Shown here: in pieces, positions 40,150-50,946 of the stretch | Numbering within the stretch: the stretch's first letter is position 1 | How the letters are laid out: every line of letters starts with the position of its first letter | Origin: Aspidapion aeneum | Lineage: Eukaryota; Arthropoda; Insecta; Coleoptera; Brentidae | Assembly (NCBI GenBank): GCA_963576565.1 | Contig: OY755046.1 | Coordinates: forward strand, 59,809,471-59,873,470 | Direction of reading: 5' to 3' | DNA length: 64,000 nt | The notes under the pieces: model-generated | Told to the model about the DNA's origin: nothing | The model's input: only the letters and a program-made list of their open reading frames with translations | The model's database searches: none | Position numbers and translations under genes: made by a program

Positions 40150-41103
40150 TACGTATACCTTAAAGGAGAAATTATCAAGAGTTTTAAGAAAAATTAAAGC
40201 GTTTTTTTCCAAAAATAGCCCATGTCAAAAATTTTGGTTTTCATTAAAAATGCCTTTGCGGCATGTATTTTTAACGAAAATTAAAATTTATGACATGGAC
40301 TGTTTTTGGAAAAAACGCTTCAATTACTAAAGTCAATTTTTGGGACACTTTTCAACAAACGTTGACTTGCAACATTTAATTCCTTACTATCCACACTCTT
40401 GCTAGACTTTTGCTAATTACTTCTAATAGCTGATTCTAGTTAAGTTCTTAAGTCTTTTGACTCCGCCCTGATTTTCTTAAACTATTAGGAATAAGTAGGC
40501 CCTATCTTCATCAATTTTTTAAGACTTATCTCATGCAAACTCATTGAGTATTTGTTCGCTGATTTTACATAAGTTTCTGAAAGAGATACTTAAGTAAAAT
40601 TGGCACAAATAAGGACAAAAGCTCTATTTTATGTTGGGGTTAAACAAAATTTATCAGTAAGTCAACTGCGATAATATATTCAACCGTAACTTGCAACTCA
40701 CCATCGGAAAATATTTTCCTAGAATTTTTCGAACACAAAAATTCAATTAACTGTGGTCCTAAAGTGTGAATATAAGGTTTTGCCACATCTCTATCCGAGT
40801 ATGCAAACAAAGACTTCAACTCTTGACACACTTTAGTTTAACAGTGGTGTTGGGACTTTGTAAACACTGTTTAAAGTAGTTTATGCAAGAGTATTGCAAG
40901 TTAGGAGCCATAACCACATTTGTGGGAGCGTGTAATACAAAAACACCTAACGCCAACATCATTGTAACTTCATCCAACTTTTGGTTTACGTCTGTACCGG
41001 TTTTAGCTAGATCAATTATTTTTGCCAAAGAACTTTAAAGTAAAATGTTGTATTCCTGCTGAAATTATTAATTTTAGTTATTAAGATCTGTAGCTAGGAA
41101 TTT
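40150..41103 (-). pseudogene. HEATR5B 3'-end tandem duplicate (pseudogene)
   Basis: Matches 41,104-41,950, the last ~270 codons and 3' flank of HEATR5B, at roughly 80-85%. Frames read [20 protein letters not shown] and [21 protein letters not shown] one-base deletion near 40,822 (after KLKCVK) breaks the frame, and other stops follow. Same strand, directly downstream of the parent, so a simple tandem duplication. It has no promoter or upstream coding exon of its own. Confidence 0.92.
40196..40321. mobile_element. 126-bp hairpin element inserted in the pseudogene
   Basis: AAAGCGTTTTTTTCCAAAAA at the left is inverted as TTTTTGGAAAAAACGCTT at the right, with arms of about 57 bp. Flanked by AATT on both sides (40,192-40,195 and 40,322-40,325). 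The parental HEATR5B 3' flank (41,149-41,152) has a single AATT and no insert. Confidence 0.82.
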
Positions 41104-41107
41104 TATT
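41102..41107 (-). terminator. Likely HEATR5B polyadenylation signal
   Basis: AATAAA on the minus strand, 34 bases past the HEATR5B stop and at the breakpoint of the tandem duplication. A very short 3' UTR would follow. Confidence 0.4.
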
Positions 41108-41140
41108 AAACATACTTCCAAAGCCAAATTATTAAAGGCT

Positions 41141-44100
41141 TTAAGAAAAATTACTGAAATCAGTTTTTAATTTTATGCTTGGGGCACTTTTAACCAAACT
41201 TTGACTGGCAGCACTTAATTCCTTACTACTCATACTCTTGCTAGAATTTTGCTGGTTACTTCTAATTGCTGATTCTAGCTTCGTTCTTAACTCTTTTGAT
41301 TCCGCCATCATTTTCTTAAACTCTTGGGGATAAGTAGGCCCTATTTTCATCAATTTTTGAAGACTTATCTCATGCAAACTTATTGAGTATTTGTTCGCTG
41401 ATTTTACATAAGGTTCTAACAAGAGATACTTAACTAAAATTGGCACAAGTAAGGACAAAAGCTGAATCTTGTGTTGGGGTTCAGCTAAATTTATCAGTAA
41501 CTCAACTGCGCTTATATTTTCAACCGTAACTTGCAACTCGCCATCGGAAAATAATTTCCTAGAATTTTCCGAACACAAAAATTCGATTAATTGTGGTCCC
41601 AAAGTGTGAATATAGGGTGTTGCCACATCTCTATCCGAGTGTGCAAACAAAGACTTCAACATCTTGACACACTTTAGTTTAACAGTGGTGTTTGGACTTT
41701 GTAAACATTGTCTAAAGTAGTTTATGCAAGGGTATTGCAAGTTAGGAGCCATAACCACATTTGTGGGAGCGTGTAATACAAAAACACCTAATGCCAACAT
41801 CATTGTAACTTCATCCAACTTTTGGTTTACATCTGTACCGGTTTTAGCTAGATCAATTATTTTTGCCAAAGAACTTTGAAGTAAAATTTTGTATTCTTCC
41901 ACGATTTCTTCGTTTTTGCTGTTGGGATCTGTGGCTAGTATTTTTAAAAAATGTAACGCACTTTGGATACAAGGGTTGTTCGCTAAGACATTGTGATCGT
42001 TAATATTTTTTGTAGCAATCTCTTTAATGATACCAATTACCAAATACAAAATCGTTGGTAAAATGGACATTGCTCCTTTGGGAGAACATAGTTTTGGCAA
42101 AACTTCCATGCAAGAAATTGCCGTGGCTAGTAACAACCCGCTATCTTCAGAACTCTGCATTATCTTCAAAGATTTCATAATGGTAGAATTAGGTGTTGGA
42201 CTTAAAGAAGGAAGTTGTCGGATTGTTAGACACATACAAACTTCCAACACGGCAAACACCAGAGACTTACCGGGAAGTAACTCTCCGTGATCACCACCTT
42301 CTCCTAAGTTATCAAGATCTTCTATACCAGACTCTTTTACTTTTTTTTCATTTAAATTCTCTTCAGACGCTCTAAGAATCTGCTTTAAAACTTCGAGGCA
42401 CAATAACTGACAAGTGTGATCATCTCTAGTCAAAATTAATCTGTGCAAGACGTTACATAGCTCTACACCTAGAGAAGGATCAGAAATCATTAAAGATCTT
42501 GTGTTTTTTGTGTCTAACAGAGTATGAAGGGCATTTAAACAAGTCACGATGCTTTCAAGCGGTTCAACAGATCTTGGACTACATAAGGCCTCCATACATA
42601 TCCCAAATAAAAGATGAAACTTGTCATCGAACTCATTGTTATCATTATTATTCAAAACATTATCGTTGTTTATTTCTTCGTTATCATTTTTTGTTGTTAA
42701 GGTTGTTTCCGCTAACTTAGTTTTCAACCACAAAGCTGCGGCGTGCAAAATGGGAGGCCAAGATTTGACATAGTAGGGTTTTGAGAGTTCCATAGTTTCA
42801 TTCGTATAAAAAGCTCCTCCGTCGTGTGGTAACTGACTTGAAAATTCACTAGGCAGCGACAGAAGGGCGTGATCTTTCATAGCGGCTACCCAGTGTTGCG
42901 ATAACGTCACTAATTCTGGTTGTACAAGTGTTAGTAGCGATTCACCTTTAAATTCAAAATCGCCGAATTGATTTTTGTTGTCATCTTGAAGATTTTGTGG
43001 TATGGATGTTGTTTTTACATGTTCCTTCATTGCCACAATGTAAACCTCCGCCCAAGCTTTTAATATCGCTAATTTTTCTAGTGTCAGTAAACTTTCGTTG
43101 TAAAGATGATGGCTATTCTTTGTTTGGAGCTTGGTTAAAGAAGAAACCAACAACTGATGAACTCTGCGTAAATCACTTAAATCCTTGGCAACATTAGAAC
43201 CGATCCAAGTCGAGCAAACTTCACAGGCAGCCGCGGTTACGTGAGAAGAAGTATCAGGGGAGAAAGCAGGGCGCAAAGCTGCACTCACTTGAGCTTGAAA
43301 TTGCTCCAGTAAAAGATGTCCAGGGAATTCAGGTTCGGGAATTTTCGCGAACTTTTCTATAACCTCTTGCAACGTTTTTAAACCTTCAAGTCTCAAAGGA
43401 TCCGAGTCTGAGGTGGCCGCTATGAAAGAAGTCCTTATAAGATCAGCTAAATGAAATACTAAGTAATCACTCCTTCTGCTGGTTTCTTTTGCTTTTACCA
43501 AGTCGAAATGTAACGGCTTTTTGGTAGCTTCACATGCTGCTATAATTCTTCTCACACATTCAGCAGCAAATACTCTAGTGGGCCATCTTGGTTGCACCGG
43601 CGGATGTGAGGATGAATCGTCTTCCGCGTGGAATTCTTCTCCATCGTCGTCTTCCTCGTCATCGTCTTGATTCCCGTTGTCAATTCCTTGGGTTTTTTCC
43701 TCTGAATTAAGGTCAGAAGCAACTGTCAATACATCCTTACATAAACCCAACCATTGGGTTAAATTGTCAGCAGACAATACTTGTAACATGCTTATTATAG
43801 TATCGTGTATGTCATGAATAAGGTTAGGATCCGTTTCGGTATCTAACATGCTGAAGAATACACCTGGAAGACCGCTTTCTGTAATAACCAAACCTTCAAC
43901 AGTAGAGTTTTGATCTCTGTTTTCATTTGCCAAAGTCATAGCGTGCTCACAAACTTCTTTAGCCTCTCTTTGTGCCAGTTGTCTAAGACAAGAGATGGCT
44001 GCTTTTCTAAGTAACAAATGTGAACTTGAAAGTGTCCTACACAAGGTGGGCACCAAGGATGACAAGTTGACGTGTTTGGGAGCGAAGAGATGTAGTTGTT

Positions 44101-46966
44101 GCAAACATCCGGTAGCTTCAGCTTGCACCAAAGGATCCTGATGATCTTGCATGATAGCACAAGCACAGAGAAAGCTTGATCTTGCCATTGATATACTAGC
44201 GGTGTTGCCTTGCAATTCTGGACCAATCGTAGTGATCAACGCCGACATAACTTTCCCTATGCATTGATAGACGTCGACGTAAGATTGGGGAACGTTGAGT
44301 AACAGTTTAAGGATCATAGATAATGCAGGTTCCACGTAACCACCAAACATTGGACCTCCTGAGTCGGCTATCAAAGCCAAAGCGTGCAGAGACCAAACCT
44401 GGACAACAGGAGAAGTCTGATCTTGTGCTAGAGCCAATAAAATCGAAACGCTGGTGTTCAAATGTTGACTGGAACCCATACTGCCGACATATTTGTGCAA
44501 ACAACCCAAAGCTAGTGAATGTCCCGTTCTGGTAGACACATCTCTAGCTGATTTTAACCTGTCAAAACTCATCTGTGCCAGTTCGGCTGTAAATTTGGGA
44601 TCAGACACTGCCTGGGCGATTCTTCCTACTGATTCACCTGCTGCGTATCTTAAAATTGGGTTTGGAGATGTTAGTGCGCCAACTATAAGGTTTATAGTGG
44701 ACTTTTTTATTTCTTCAGTATCGGTCAAACCTTTGAAACCGTTTAAAAGAGCAGTGAAGATATTCATTTGTACAGCTTCTTGTCGAGTGCTTCTAGAATG
44801 CTTGATGCATTCGGTAAAATGTTCGATCATTTGAGATCTGTGTTTCTGAGCAACTCTAGAAAAAATCTGTCCAAACAAAAGGACTGATACATCGATCACA
44901 GCTACCCCAAGAGGCAAAGGCCCTGGTATCACCTCTCCAGGGTTTATTTCGCGATACAAACAGCAAGGATCGTGTTCAAGAGCTCCTGATCCGGCGGCAC
45001 TGTTGGGTTGTAACTGATCTTCGATGTTTCTATGGTCAGTTTCTTGCAACCAAGTGCCTAGGATAACGGATTCTTCTGCGTGACATACAGTTTTTAACTG
45101 GGAAGTGGTTGTGTTGGCTTGATTTTCAGTCAGTGTGAACTCAGCTACCAAAAGTCTTAGCAAATGAGTGAACGAAGATTCGTATGAATGAGGTTGTAGT
45201 AAAAGAAGTGTCTCGCAGAGTCTTAATCTAACCATGGCTGCCGGTGCTTTTAATTGTGTACCATTCGATTTTAATATGCTAGATATGTTTGCCAGCATGG
45301 CGATTGCAGACTCTATAGGAGTTAAAAGTCTTCTGTTAATATCTTCATTTAATAAATCTGGACAGTTTTGTAAGAAACCACACATTGAAGATAAAGCCCC
45401 AGCTCTTCCCTCCAAAGTTACTTGCCAAGTGAAGATGTCACCACGAGCTTTTTCCGATTCTAATTCCTTGGAAGACCTCGGGAACGAGTTTCTCCATAAT
45501 AATAACATTCTTGGAAGCAAACCTCGGACTACCGCGGTTCCTAAGCGCATAATAGCCCCGATTAGTAACCAACCCGCGCTTGTACGGTTGATACTTAACC
45601 TGCTGTTTTGACTGGCACTTCTTAAAAGTTCTTCTGCTGTGTTAAAAATAATTTTTCCTTTCATGTGTGGCACTCCCAAAGTTGAATACTTAACTCCGCC
45701 CAAAACCGCAGCAAGTGCCGCGCTGTAGCCCGATATAGCTTCGGGACTGGTGCGGTATTGTTCGATACCGTTTACGCATCTGTCAATTAGAGGTGACACT
45801 TGACTTGGCACTGCCACGCAGATACATCTTAGACACCAAGCTGCAGCTAGTCGAGCGGCTAAAGAAGGGTGGACTAATACACTGACAGTGACATCTATGA
45901 CGTTTAAAGATTGATCTGTGATTAAGTCATGCGCGGTGGTGCCTAAGCTGACGACTAAACAACCGATTTCTTGTAACGCGCAAACCAACAGGTGTTGGCT
46001 GAACAGGGTTTCTTGGTTGAATTCTTTTGCATTTTCAGGGTTAAAATCGATGCTGTTCATTTCTTTAACGATAATTTGAACGATTTGTTTGCAAGCGGTG
46101 ATTTGGGCTTTTTCCCCAAACATTTTTCCAAATATCGATCTCAAAATGAAGTTTATACACTTTCGGGAGTATACTGCGTCGACATGAGAACTAGCGGCCT
46201 TGGGATTCGCCACTAAATATAGAACATGACACAAAAATGATTTCATGTTTTTTTCTAACCAAACACTACCCATGATTTGGACGAAATTGACATATGCATG
46301 GGTGACACCTACACGAACCTCGCGATTTACCCCAGTACTACCCTTGATAATTTCTCCTGTACCTTTTAAAAACCCTACACCGCCTTTTAAGAAACCAATC
46401 ATTAAAATACCCATAGCGTCTTCAAGAGACATGGGTTTTAAATTTTTGTTTTGCGTCTGAGTGGATTTGACGTTCTGGTTTTGACTGAGCTGTGTCTGAG
46501 CAATCAAAGAACCTAACAGTTTGGCTACAGCGCATCTAACCTCGTAGTTAGACCCTTCGAAAGATCTGAAACACAGAGATGCCAAACTTTCTAGTTCCGT
46601 GGTGTATAAAAAGGGGGCGTGATTTAGCATTTCCAAGAGACATCTAGTGGCAGCGCATCGAACCGCCATAGCTCTGTCTACCAAGCAATGTCTGGCTGCT
46701 TTGTAGATGTCTTTGTGTACGTTTGATATGGCGGTTCCCATACCACTACAGACCTTTTCTAAAGTTAGCATAATTTCGATTCTGGTTTGAGATTCGGCGT
46801 TTTTTAGGGATCTCAGCAATATCTGGACGGTCTCTTCGTATGATCTACCCATCATCCTGCCTAACTTCTCGTACATCGTGCCTACGCAACAAATGGCGGC
46901 CAATTTGGTTGGTAGAAAGCTTGGGGAGTCGTCTTTGTTTTTAAGGATGTCGTTGCACTGGTTTAC
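41141..46966 (-). CDS. HEATR5B: HEATR5B exon 2 (5.8 kb)
   Basis: 1,941 codons with no interruption, encoding almost the whole HEAT array and C-terminus. The reading frame extends 16 codons into the intron, which shows why the splice join rather than the in-frame ATG at 47,014 marks the true boundary. Confidence 0.95.
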   Translation of the reverse strand, partial: VNQCNDILKNKDDSPSFLPTKLAAICCVGTMYEKLGRMMGRSYEETVQILLRSLKNAESQTRIEIMLTLEKVCSGMGTAISNVHKDIYKAARHCLVDRAMAVRCAATRCLLEMLNHAPFLYTTELESLASLCFRSFEGSNYEVRCAVAKLLGSLIAQTQLSQNQNVKSTQTQNKNLKPMSLEDAMGILMIGFLKGGVGFLKGTGEIIKGSTGVNREVRVGVTHAYVNFVQIMGSVWLEKNMKSFLCHVLYLVANPKAASSHVDAVYSRKCINFILRSIFGKMFGEKAQITACKQIVQIIVKEMNSIDFNPENAKEFNQETLFSQHLLVCALQEIGCLVVSLGTTAHDLITDQSLNVIDVTVSVLVHPSLAARLAAAWCLRCICVAVPSQVSPLIDRCVNGIEQYRTSPEAISGYSAALAAVLGGVKYSTLGVPHMKGKIIFNTAEELLRSASQNSRLSINRTSAGWLLIGAIMRLGTAVVRGLLPRMLLLWRNSFPRSSKELESEKARGDIFTWQVTLEGRAGALSSMCGFLQNCPDLLNEDINRRLLTPIESAIAMLANISSILKSNGTQLKAPAAMVRLRLCETLLLLQPHSYESSFTHLLRLLVAEFTLTENQANTTTSQLKTVCHAEESVILGTWLQETDHRNIEDQLQPNSAAGSGALEHDPCCLYREINPGEVIPGPLPLGVAVIDVSVLLFGQIFSRVAQKHRSQMIEHFTECIKHSRSTRQEAVQMNIFTALLNGFKGLTDTEEIKKSTINLIVGALTSPNPILRYAAGESVGRIAQAVSDPKFTAELAQMSFDRLKSARDVSTRTGHSLALGCLHKYVGSMGSSQHLNTSVSILLALAQDQTSPVVQVWSLHALALIADSGGPMFGGYVEPALSMILKLLLNVPQSYVDVYQCIGKVMSALITTIGPELQGNTASISMARSSFLCACAIMQDHQDPLVQAEATGCLQQLHLFAPKHVNLSSLVPTLCRTLSSSHLLLRKAAISCLRQLAQREAKEVCEHAMTLANENRDQNSTVEGLVITESGLPGVFFSMLDTETDPNLIHDIHDTIISMLQVLSADNLTQWLGLCKDVLTVASDLNSEEKTQGIDNGNQDDDEEDDDGEEFHAEDDSSSHPPVQPRWPTRVFAAECVRRIIAACEATKKPLHFDLVKAKETSRRSDYLVFHLADLIRTSFIAATSDSDPLRLEGLKTLQEVIEKFAKIPEPEFPGHLLLEQFQAQVSAALRPAFSPDTSSHVTAAACEVCSTWIGSNVAKDLSDLRRVHQLLVSSLTKLQTKNSHHLYNESLLTLEKLAILKAWAEVYIVAMKEHVKTTSIPQNLQDDNKNQFGDFEFKGESLLTLVQPELVTLSQHWVAAMKDHALLSLPSEFSSQLPHDGGAFYTNETMELSKPYYVKSWPPILHAAALWLKTKLAETTLTTKNDNEEINNDNVLNNNDNNEFDDKFHLLFGICMEALCSPRSVEPLESIVTCLNALHTLLDTKNTRSLMISDPSLGVELCNVLHRLILTRDDHTCQLLCLEVLKQILRASEENLNEKKVKESGIEDLDNLGEGGDHGELLPGKSLVFAVLEVCMCLTIRQLPSLSPTPNSTIMKSLKIMQSSEDSGLLLATAISCMEVLPKLCSPKGAMSILPTILYLVIGIIKEIATKNINDHNVLANNPCIQSALHFLKILATDPNSKNEEIVEEYKILLQSSLAKIIDLAKTGTDVNQKLDEVTMMLALGVFVLHAPTNVVMAPNLQYPCINYFRQCLQSPNTTVKLKCVKMLKSLFAHSDRDVATPYIHTLGPQLIEFLCSENSRKLFSDGELQVTVENISAVELLINLAEPQHKIQLLSLLVPILVKYLLLEPYVKSANKYSISLHEISLQKLMKIGPTYPQEFKKMMAESKELRTKLESAIRSNQQNSSKSMSSKELSAASQSLVKSAPSIKLKTDFSNFS

Positions 46967-48330
46967 CTGTGAAAATAAAAATTTTATATTAACTGCCGAG
47001 TGTGTCAAATACATTTGGAGTGTTCAGGAAATTTTAATTTTTTAATACTTATTTTTAAAACATGTTCTAAGGGCCCATCGCACCGACTTTTAAAATTTCC
47101 TTTCTTAACTATGGATTGCTTTAATTTTAAGCTTGCCTTATTTTCAAATTTGTTGCACCGAGCAAAAATCTCCTCTCCTTCGTCAAGATGCGACCACCTT
47201 GTGACCCAATCAGGCAACGTCGCTTTTTTAACCAACCAAATTTTTAAACTATGGAAAAACAAAAACACCAAATACTTCCCAAAACAGTTTTGTCAAAAGC
47301 CATCAAGCGTCGTCGGTACAACCAAAAGACTAAACATTATATTGAAATTAGGTTAAAGTGTAAAGGCAGAAAGGAAAATCGTCTTGTTAAATCAACAAGT
47401 GTAGTTTAATTTAAATGCAAGGGTTTTCTTAAACTGGTCAGTCCTATCCTACCCTTAGCGCTGTACCTACCAGGCTGTGAACAACAGTTAACCCGAAAAT
47501 CAGACGAAAATACTGTAATAAAAAGTAGAAGAGAGAACTTTATTTAAATTATTTTTCTTCCTTGCAAATATTTTTGTAATCGATACATAGGTATATTTTT
47601 TCACAAAAACATTGTGTCAAAAGAACCAAAATCTAGACTTATCTTTTGCAATAAAGTTTATCAAAAACATTTTTATTTATTTTAAGATTTTTTTTACAGT
47701 TTTTATTTAAACAAAAAAACATGTTTCTTACTTTATTTACTCACAAAACACAAAAAGACAGCCTCACTTTAATCACAACACTCTGCTCATTTGTAGGTAT
47801 TGTCAGTTGCTATGGCTATGCCAGATGAGTAGCACTATGTGACCAGCATCTTATCTTTAAGCAGCTCTTAAGAAACAGTAAAGTGACGAAAAAAAGGTAT
47901 CTTAATTTTAACAACACTAAGAAAGGAATAAGTCTTTTGGTGCAACGAAATTTTACAAAATAAGGTATTCTTTAGGCTAAGAAACGGAAAAAAAAGTCGG
48001 TGCAATGGGCCCTTAATCAGTTAAAACATAAGCTGTCAAAAATGAGACGTCACTTACCGTTTCAAACAGCAAAAAAGCATCTCCTACTGAAAACAGTGTT
48101 GCCAGACATCTCGCGATAAGTTTTCTAGTAGGTGGCCCAGGGGATTCTTGAATATGACTCATTAGCTGTTGAACCAACTGCTTTTGACAGCCTTTGACGT
48201 CATTCTTCTGTGCTGCAACTAGCACCTTGTCAAGGTATCGAAGCCATTCGAAGATAAAAACTGGTTTTTTGGCGTCGGGTATTTGTTTCAGGGCTTCTTC
48301 ATTAAGCGTTAGGCTATGTGAGAGCTCCAT
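41141..48330 (-). CDS. HEATR5B: HEATR5B (Drosophila Laa) homologue, complete coding region in two exons
   Basis: Large HEAT-repeat scaffold (2,032 residues; human about 2,070) that by family knowledge binds the AP-1 clathrin adaptor complex and supports Golgi/endosome trafficking and dynein-linked transport. Exon 1 (48,330-48,058) starts [20 protein letters not shown], donor GTAAGT. Exon 2 (46,966-41,141) starts [20 protein letters not shown] after TTTTCACAG; the join (FET/VNQ) is in frame. HEAT-type helical pairs run through most of the length. Two low-complexity linkers interrupt it: an acidic one near residue 1,190 ([16 protein letters not shown]) and an Asn-rich one near 1,525. The tail ends [10 protein letters not shown]. 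The 5.8-kb uninterrupted exon is unusual beside the intron-rich Myrf. The start is the first ATG after a stop-bearing leader. No frameshifts seen, so probably functional. Confidence 0.96.
47071..48012 (-). mobile_element. 942-bp TTAA-type inverted-repeat element filling the HEATR5B intron
   Basis: Termini GGGCCCATYGCACCGACTTTT are inverted at both ends over about 40 bp with few mismatches, flanked by CTAA (left) and TTAA (right). It takes up 942 of the intron's 1,091 bases. TTAA flanks suggest a piggyBac or similar class (inference). No transposase frame. A rearranged copy lies at 25,384-26,085. Confidence 0.82.
48058..48330 (-). CDS. HEATR5B: HEATR5B exon 1
   Basis: 91 codons from MELSHSL to LLFET, ending at donor GTAAGT (48,057-48,052). 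Contains the conserved [18 protein letters not shown] and [16 protein letters not shown] blocks. A possible acceptor (GATATCTAG) lies 41 bases ahead of the ATG, so an upstream untranslated exon may exist. Confidence 0.94.
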
Positions 48331-48569
48331 TTTGGATTTGAAAGGGAGTTCCAGAAGTTCTTGTTGTTTCTAGATATCAAAATTTAATTTGGGTTGGGTT
48401 TTTGTTTTGTTAAATTTGGGTTTTGATGAGCATCAATCGATTTCATTGTAACAAGATTTAAGAATATTTATTTAATAAAATTTTAAAATTTAAGTGAACA
48501 GTCTTTTATTTTTATGAGAATAACCAAAATACTACAAGATGGAGGTTGATTTTTAAAAAGCTAGGAGTT

Positions 48570-50010
48570 AGGATTTGACCTTGATTGACCTTGTAAAACT
48601 CCTCTTTTGTACGTTGTTGGGAAATACCCTTTTAGCCAAAAAGTTTTATTTCCATCCCTGTTTCTAATTTGCTTGGATGTCAAATTTACCCTTTGATTCT
48701 TTAAAATCTACTTAGTTTTTCGAAAGTGGGCACAAAGTTATACCTTTTAAATCTGTGATTGTAGACCAATATGTTTTGACCTTGGTTGACCTTGTAAAAT
48801 CTCCTTTTTGTACTTTGTAGGAAATACGTTTTTAGGCAACAATTTTTATCTCCACCATTGTTTCTTATTTGTTTGCAGGTTACTAATTTGTTTGTTTCTG
48901 GTAGCTGATACTAGAAAAACTGTGATTACAGAACAGAAACACTATGCCTTGACCTTGATTGACCTTGTAAGACCTCATTTTTGTACTTTGTTAGGAAATA
49001 CCCTTTTAACCAACAATTTTTATTTCCATCCGTTTATTTGTTTGCAAGTTACTAATATCTTTGTGCGTCAAATTTACCCTTTGGTTTTTTAGAATTTACT
49101 AAGTTTTTCGAAAGTATGCAAAAAATTACACCATTACACCATTTCGTTGGCTTACATTTTGCAAAAACCAAATGATTAGAAGATGGTGTTTGATTTTGGA
49201 AAATCTGTGATTGTAGAACAAAATGTTTTGACCTTGGTTGACCTTGTAAAATCTGCTTTTTGTACTTTGTAAGGAAATACGCTGTTAAACAACAATTTTT
49301 ATTGCCATCATTGTTTCTCATTTGTTTGCAAGATACTAATTTGTTTGTTTGTGGTAGTTGATATTAGAAAAACTGTGATTAAAGAACAAAAACACTATGC
49401 TTTGACCTTGGTTGACCTTATAAAACCCCCTTTTTGTACTTTGTTAAGAAATGCCCTTTTAACCAACAATTTTTATTTCCACCTGTTTCTAATTTGTCTG
49501 CAAGTCACTAATATGTTTGCGCGTCAAATTTACCCTTTGGTTTTTTTAGAATTTACTTAGTTTTTCGAAAGTATGCAAAAAATTACACCATTACACCATT
49601 TCGTTGACTTAAATTTTGCAAAAACCAAATGATTAGCAGGAAGTGCTTGATTTTGGAACATCTGTGATTGTAGAACAATATGTTTTGACCTTGGTTGACC
49701 TTGTGAAATATCCCTTTTGTACTTTATAAGGAAATACGCTTTTAAACAACAATCTTTATTTCCACCGTTGTTTCTCATTTGTTTACAAGTTACTAATTTG
49801 TTTGTTTGTGGTAGTTGATATTAGAAAAACTGTCATTAAAAAACAAAAACACTATGCCTTGATCTTGGTTGACCTTGAAAGACCCCCTTTTTGTACTTTG
49901 TTAGGAAATACCCTTTTAACCAACAATTTTTATTTCCACCCGTTTCTAATTTGTTTGCAAGTCACTAATATGTTTGCGCGTCAAATTTACCCTTTGGTTT
50001 TATCCAATTT
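48570..50010. repeat. Higher-order tandem repeat upstream of HEATR5B (~455-bp period)
   Basis: Alternating sub-units of ~174 and ~280 bp share TTGACCTTGGTTGACCTTGT, CCTTTTTGTACTTTGT, GGAAATACSCTTTTA and CAACAATTTTTATTTCCA blocks. About three full dimers. Short open frames over it are by-products of the repetition. Confidence 0.88.
48576..49875 (-). promoter_or_regulatory. Array of seven DR4-type nuclear-receptor half-site pairs
   Basis: TGACCT-N4-TGACCT pairs start at 48,576; 48,777; 48,950; 49,229; 49,403; 49,686; 49,860 (the last has one half-site changed to TGATCT). On the minus strand they read AGGTCA-N4-AGGTCA. One half-site of each pair extends to YCAAGGTCA, the monomer site of FTZ-F1/ERR-type receptors. 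They lie 0.25-1.5 kb upstream of HEATR5B exon 1. Binding is inference; the spacing is seen. Confidence 0.4.
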
Positions 50011-50039
50011 ACTTAGTTTTCCCCACGTTGTTCACTAGA

Positions 50040-50946
50040 CCGTAAAATGCACCTTGATCGTTTTGGCGTTGATAAATTAGGGTGATAAAAATGTGACAAT
50101 AAGGGGATTGATTTTAATTAGGGATGATGATAATGTGTAAACACACTACATGTGTATCAGCCATTTCATGACAGTGTCAAACACAGATTAACTTTAGGAT
50201 TTTTGAAAATGTGTCTGAAAGAAATATTAGAGAAAATTGACACTTTTATTGCCAGAGCGAAGGACACAACTAAAATAATTGCAGAAATTGCAAAAAAAAC
50301 TTATTTTACCCATATTACTGTGTACCTATACAGAATGTTTTATTTTAAAATAACTTTTTATCTCTAAATACATACATGTATTAACAAATAAATAACTTGG
50401 GATTTTCACCAAGGTTATGGTCAAATTTGAAGGCAAGAGAAGGGAGGATTTCATGAATTATGCAGTCCTTATAATGATAAAAATGCAGTTGTGTAGGCCT
50501 AAGTGAAATTATGCAGTTAGTTCAGATTGCTCATTTAATAAATTCTAAATTAAATAACTCGAAAACTAGTGAATCGATGTAAAAAATAAAAACAGTTCTG
50601 AATCAAGAATTGAAAGACCTTTCCAACGAGGTATCACTAGACCCCCTTCCCCTATTCAAAATCAAGGGGTGAGACGCGCCCTCACTAGGAGTTAATAGAG
50701 ATGTCGCAAAATCGCGAAAGTGTCCCCCTCGCAAACAAAATCGACGTGTGTCGGCACTTTTTTAAGTTTTAGCAGTTCTCTAGAAATTCCGGGTGGAACA
50801 TTTTAAATGGGACACCCTGTATAACTTAAGTTTGGTACACAAATCGTTTATAAACGGTTTTAATGCCCTTATTGCGTGTTGAGCTTGTGCCCATAGCTTG
50901 TGTGTGATTTATAAAGCAAAGTTCTTAGCCTTGACAATGACATATC
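50040..50946. other. Upstream intergenic, no gene recognised
   Basis: Includes ACGAGGTATCACTAGACCCC and AATGGGACACCCTGTATAAC, pieces typical of dispersed repeats in this window, but no bounded element. Confidence 0.4.

Noticed and set aside
41200..46460. Many plus-strand open frames of 60-125 codons across HEATR5B
   Set aside because: They are shadows of the minus-strand HEATR5B frame, with no motifs of their own.
46967..47014. HEATR5B starting at the in-frame ATG at 47,014
   Set aside because: Those 16 codons are intron sequence; the conserved protein continues through the TTTTCACAG acceptor into exon 1 at 48,330.
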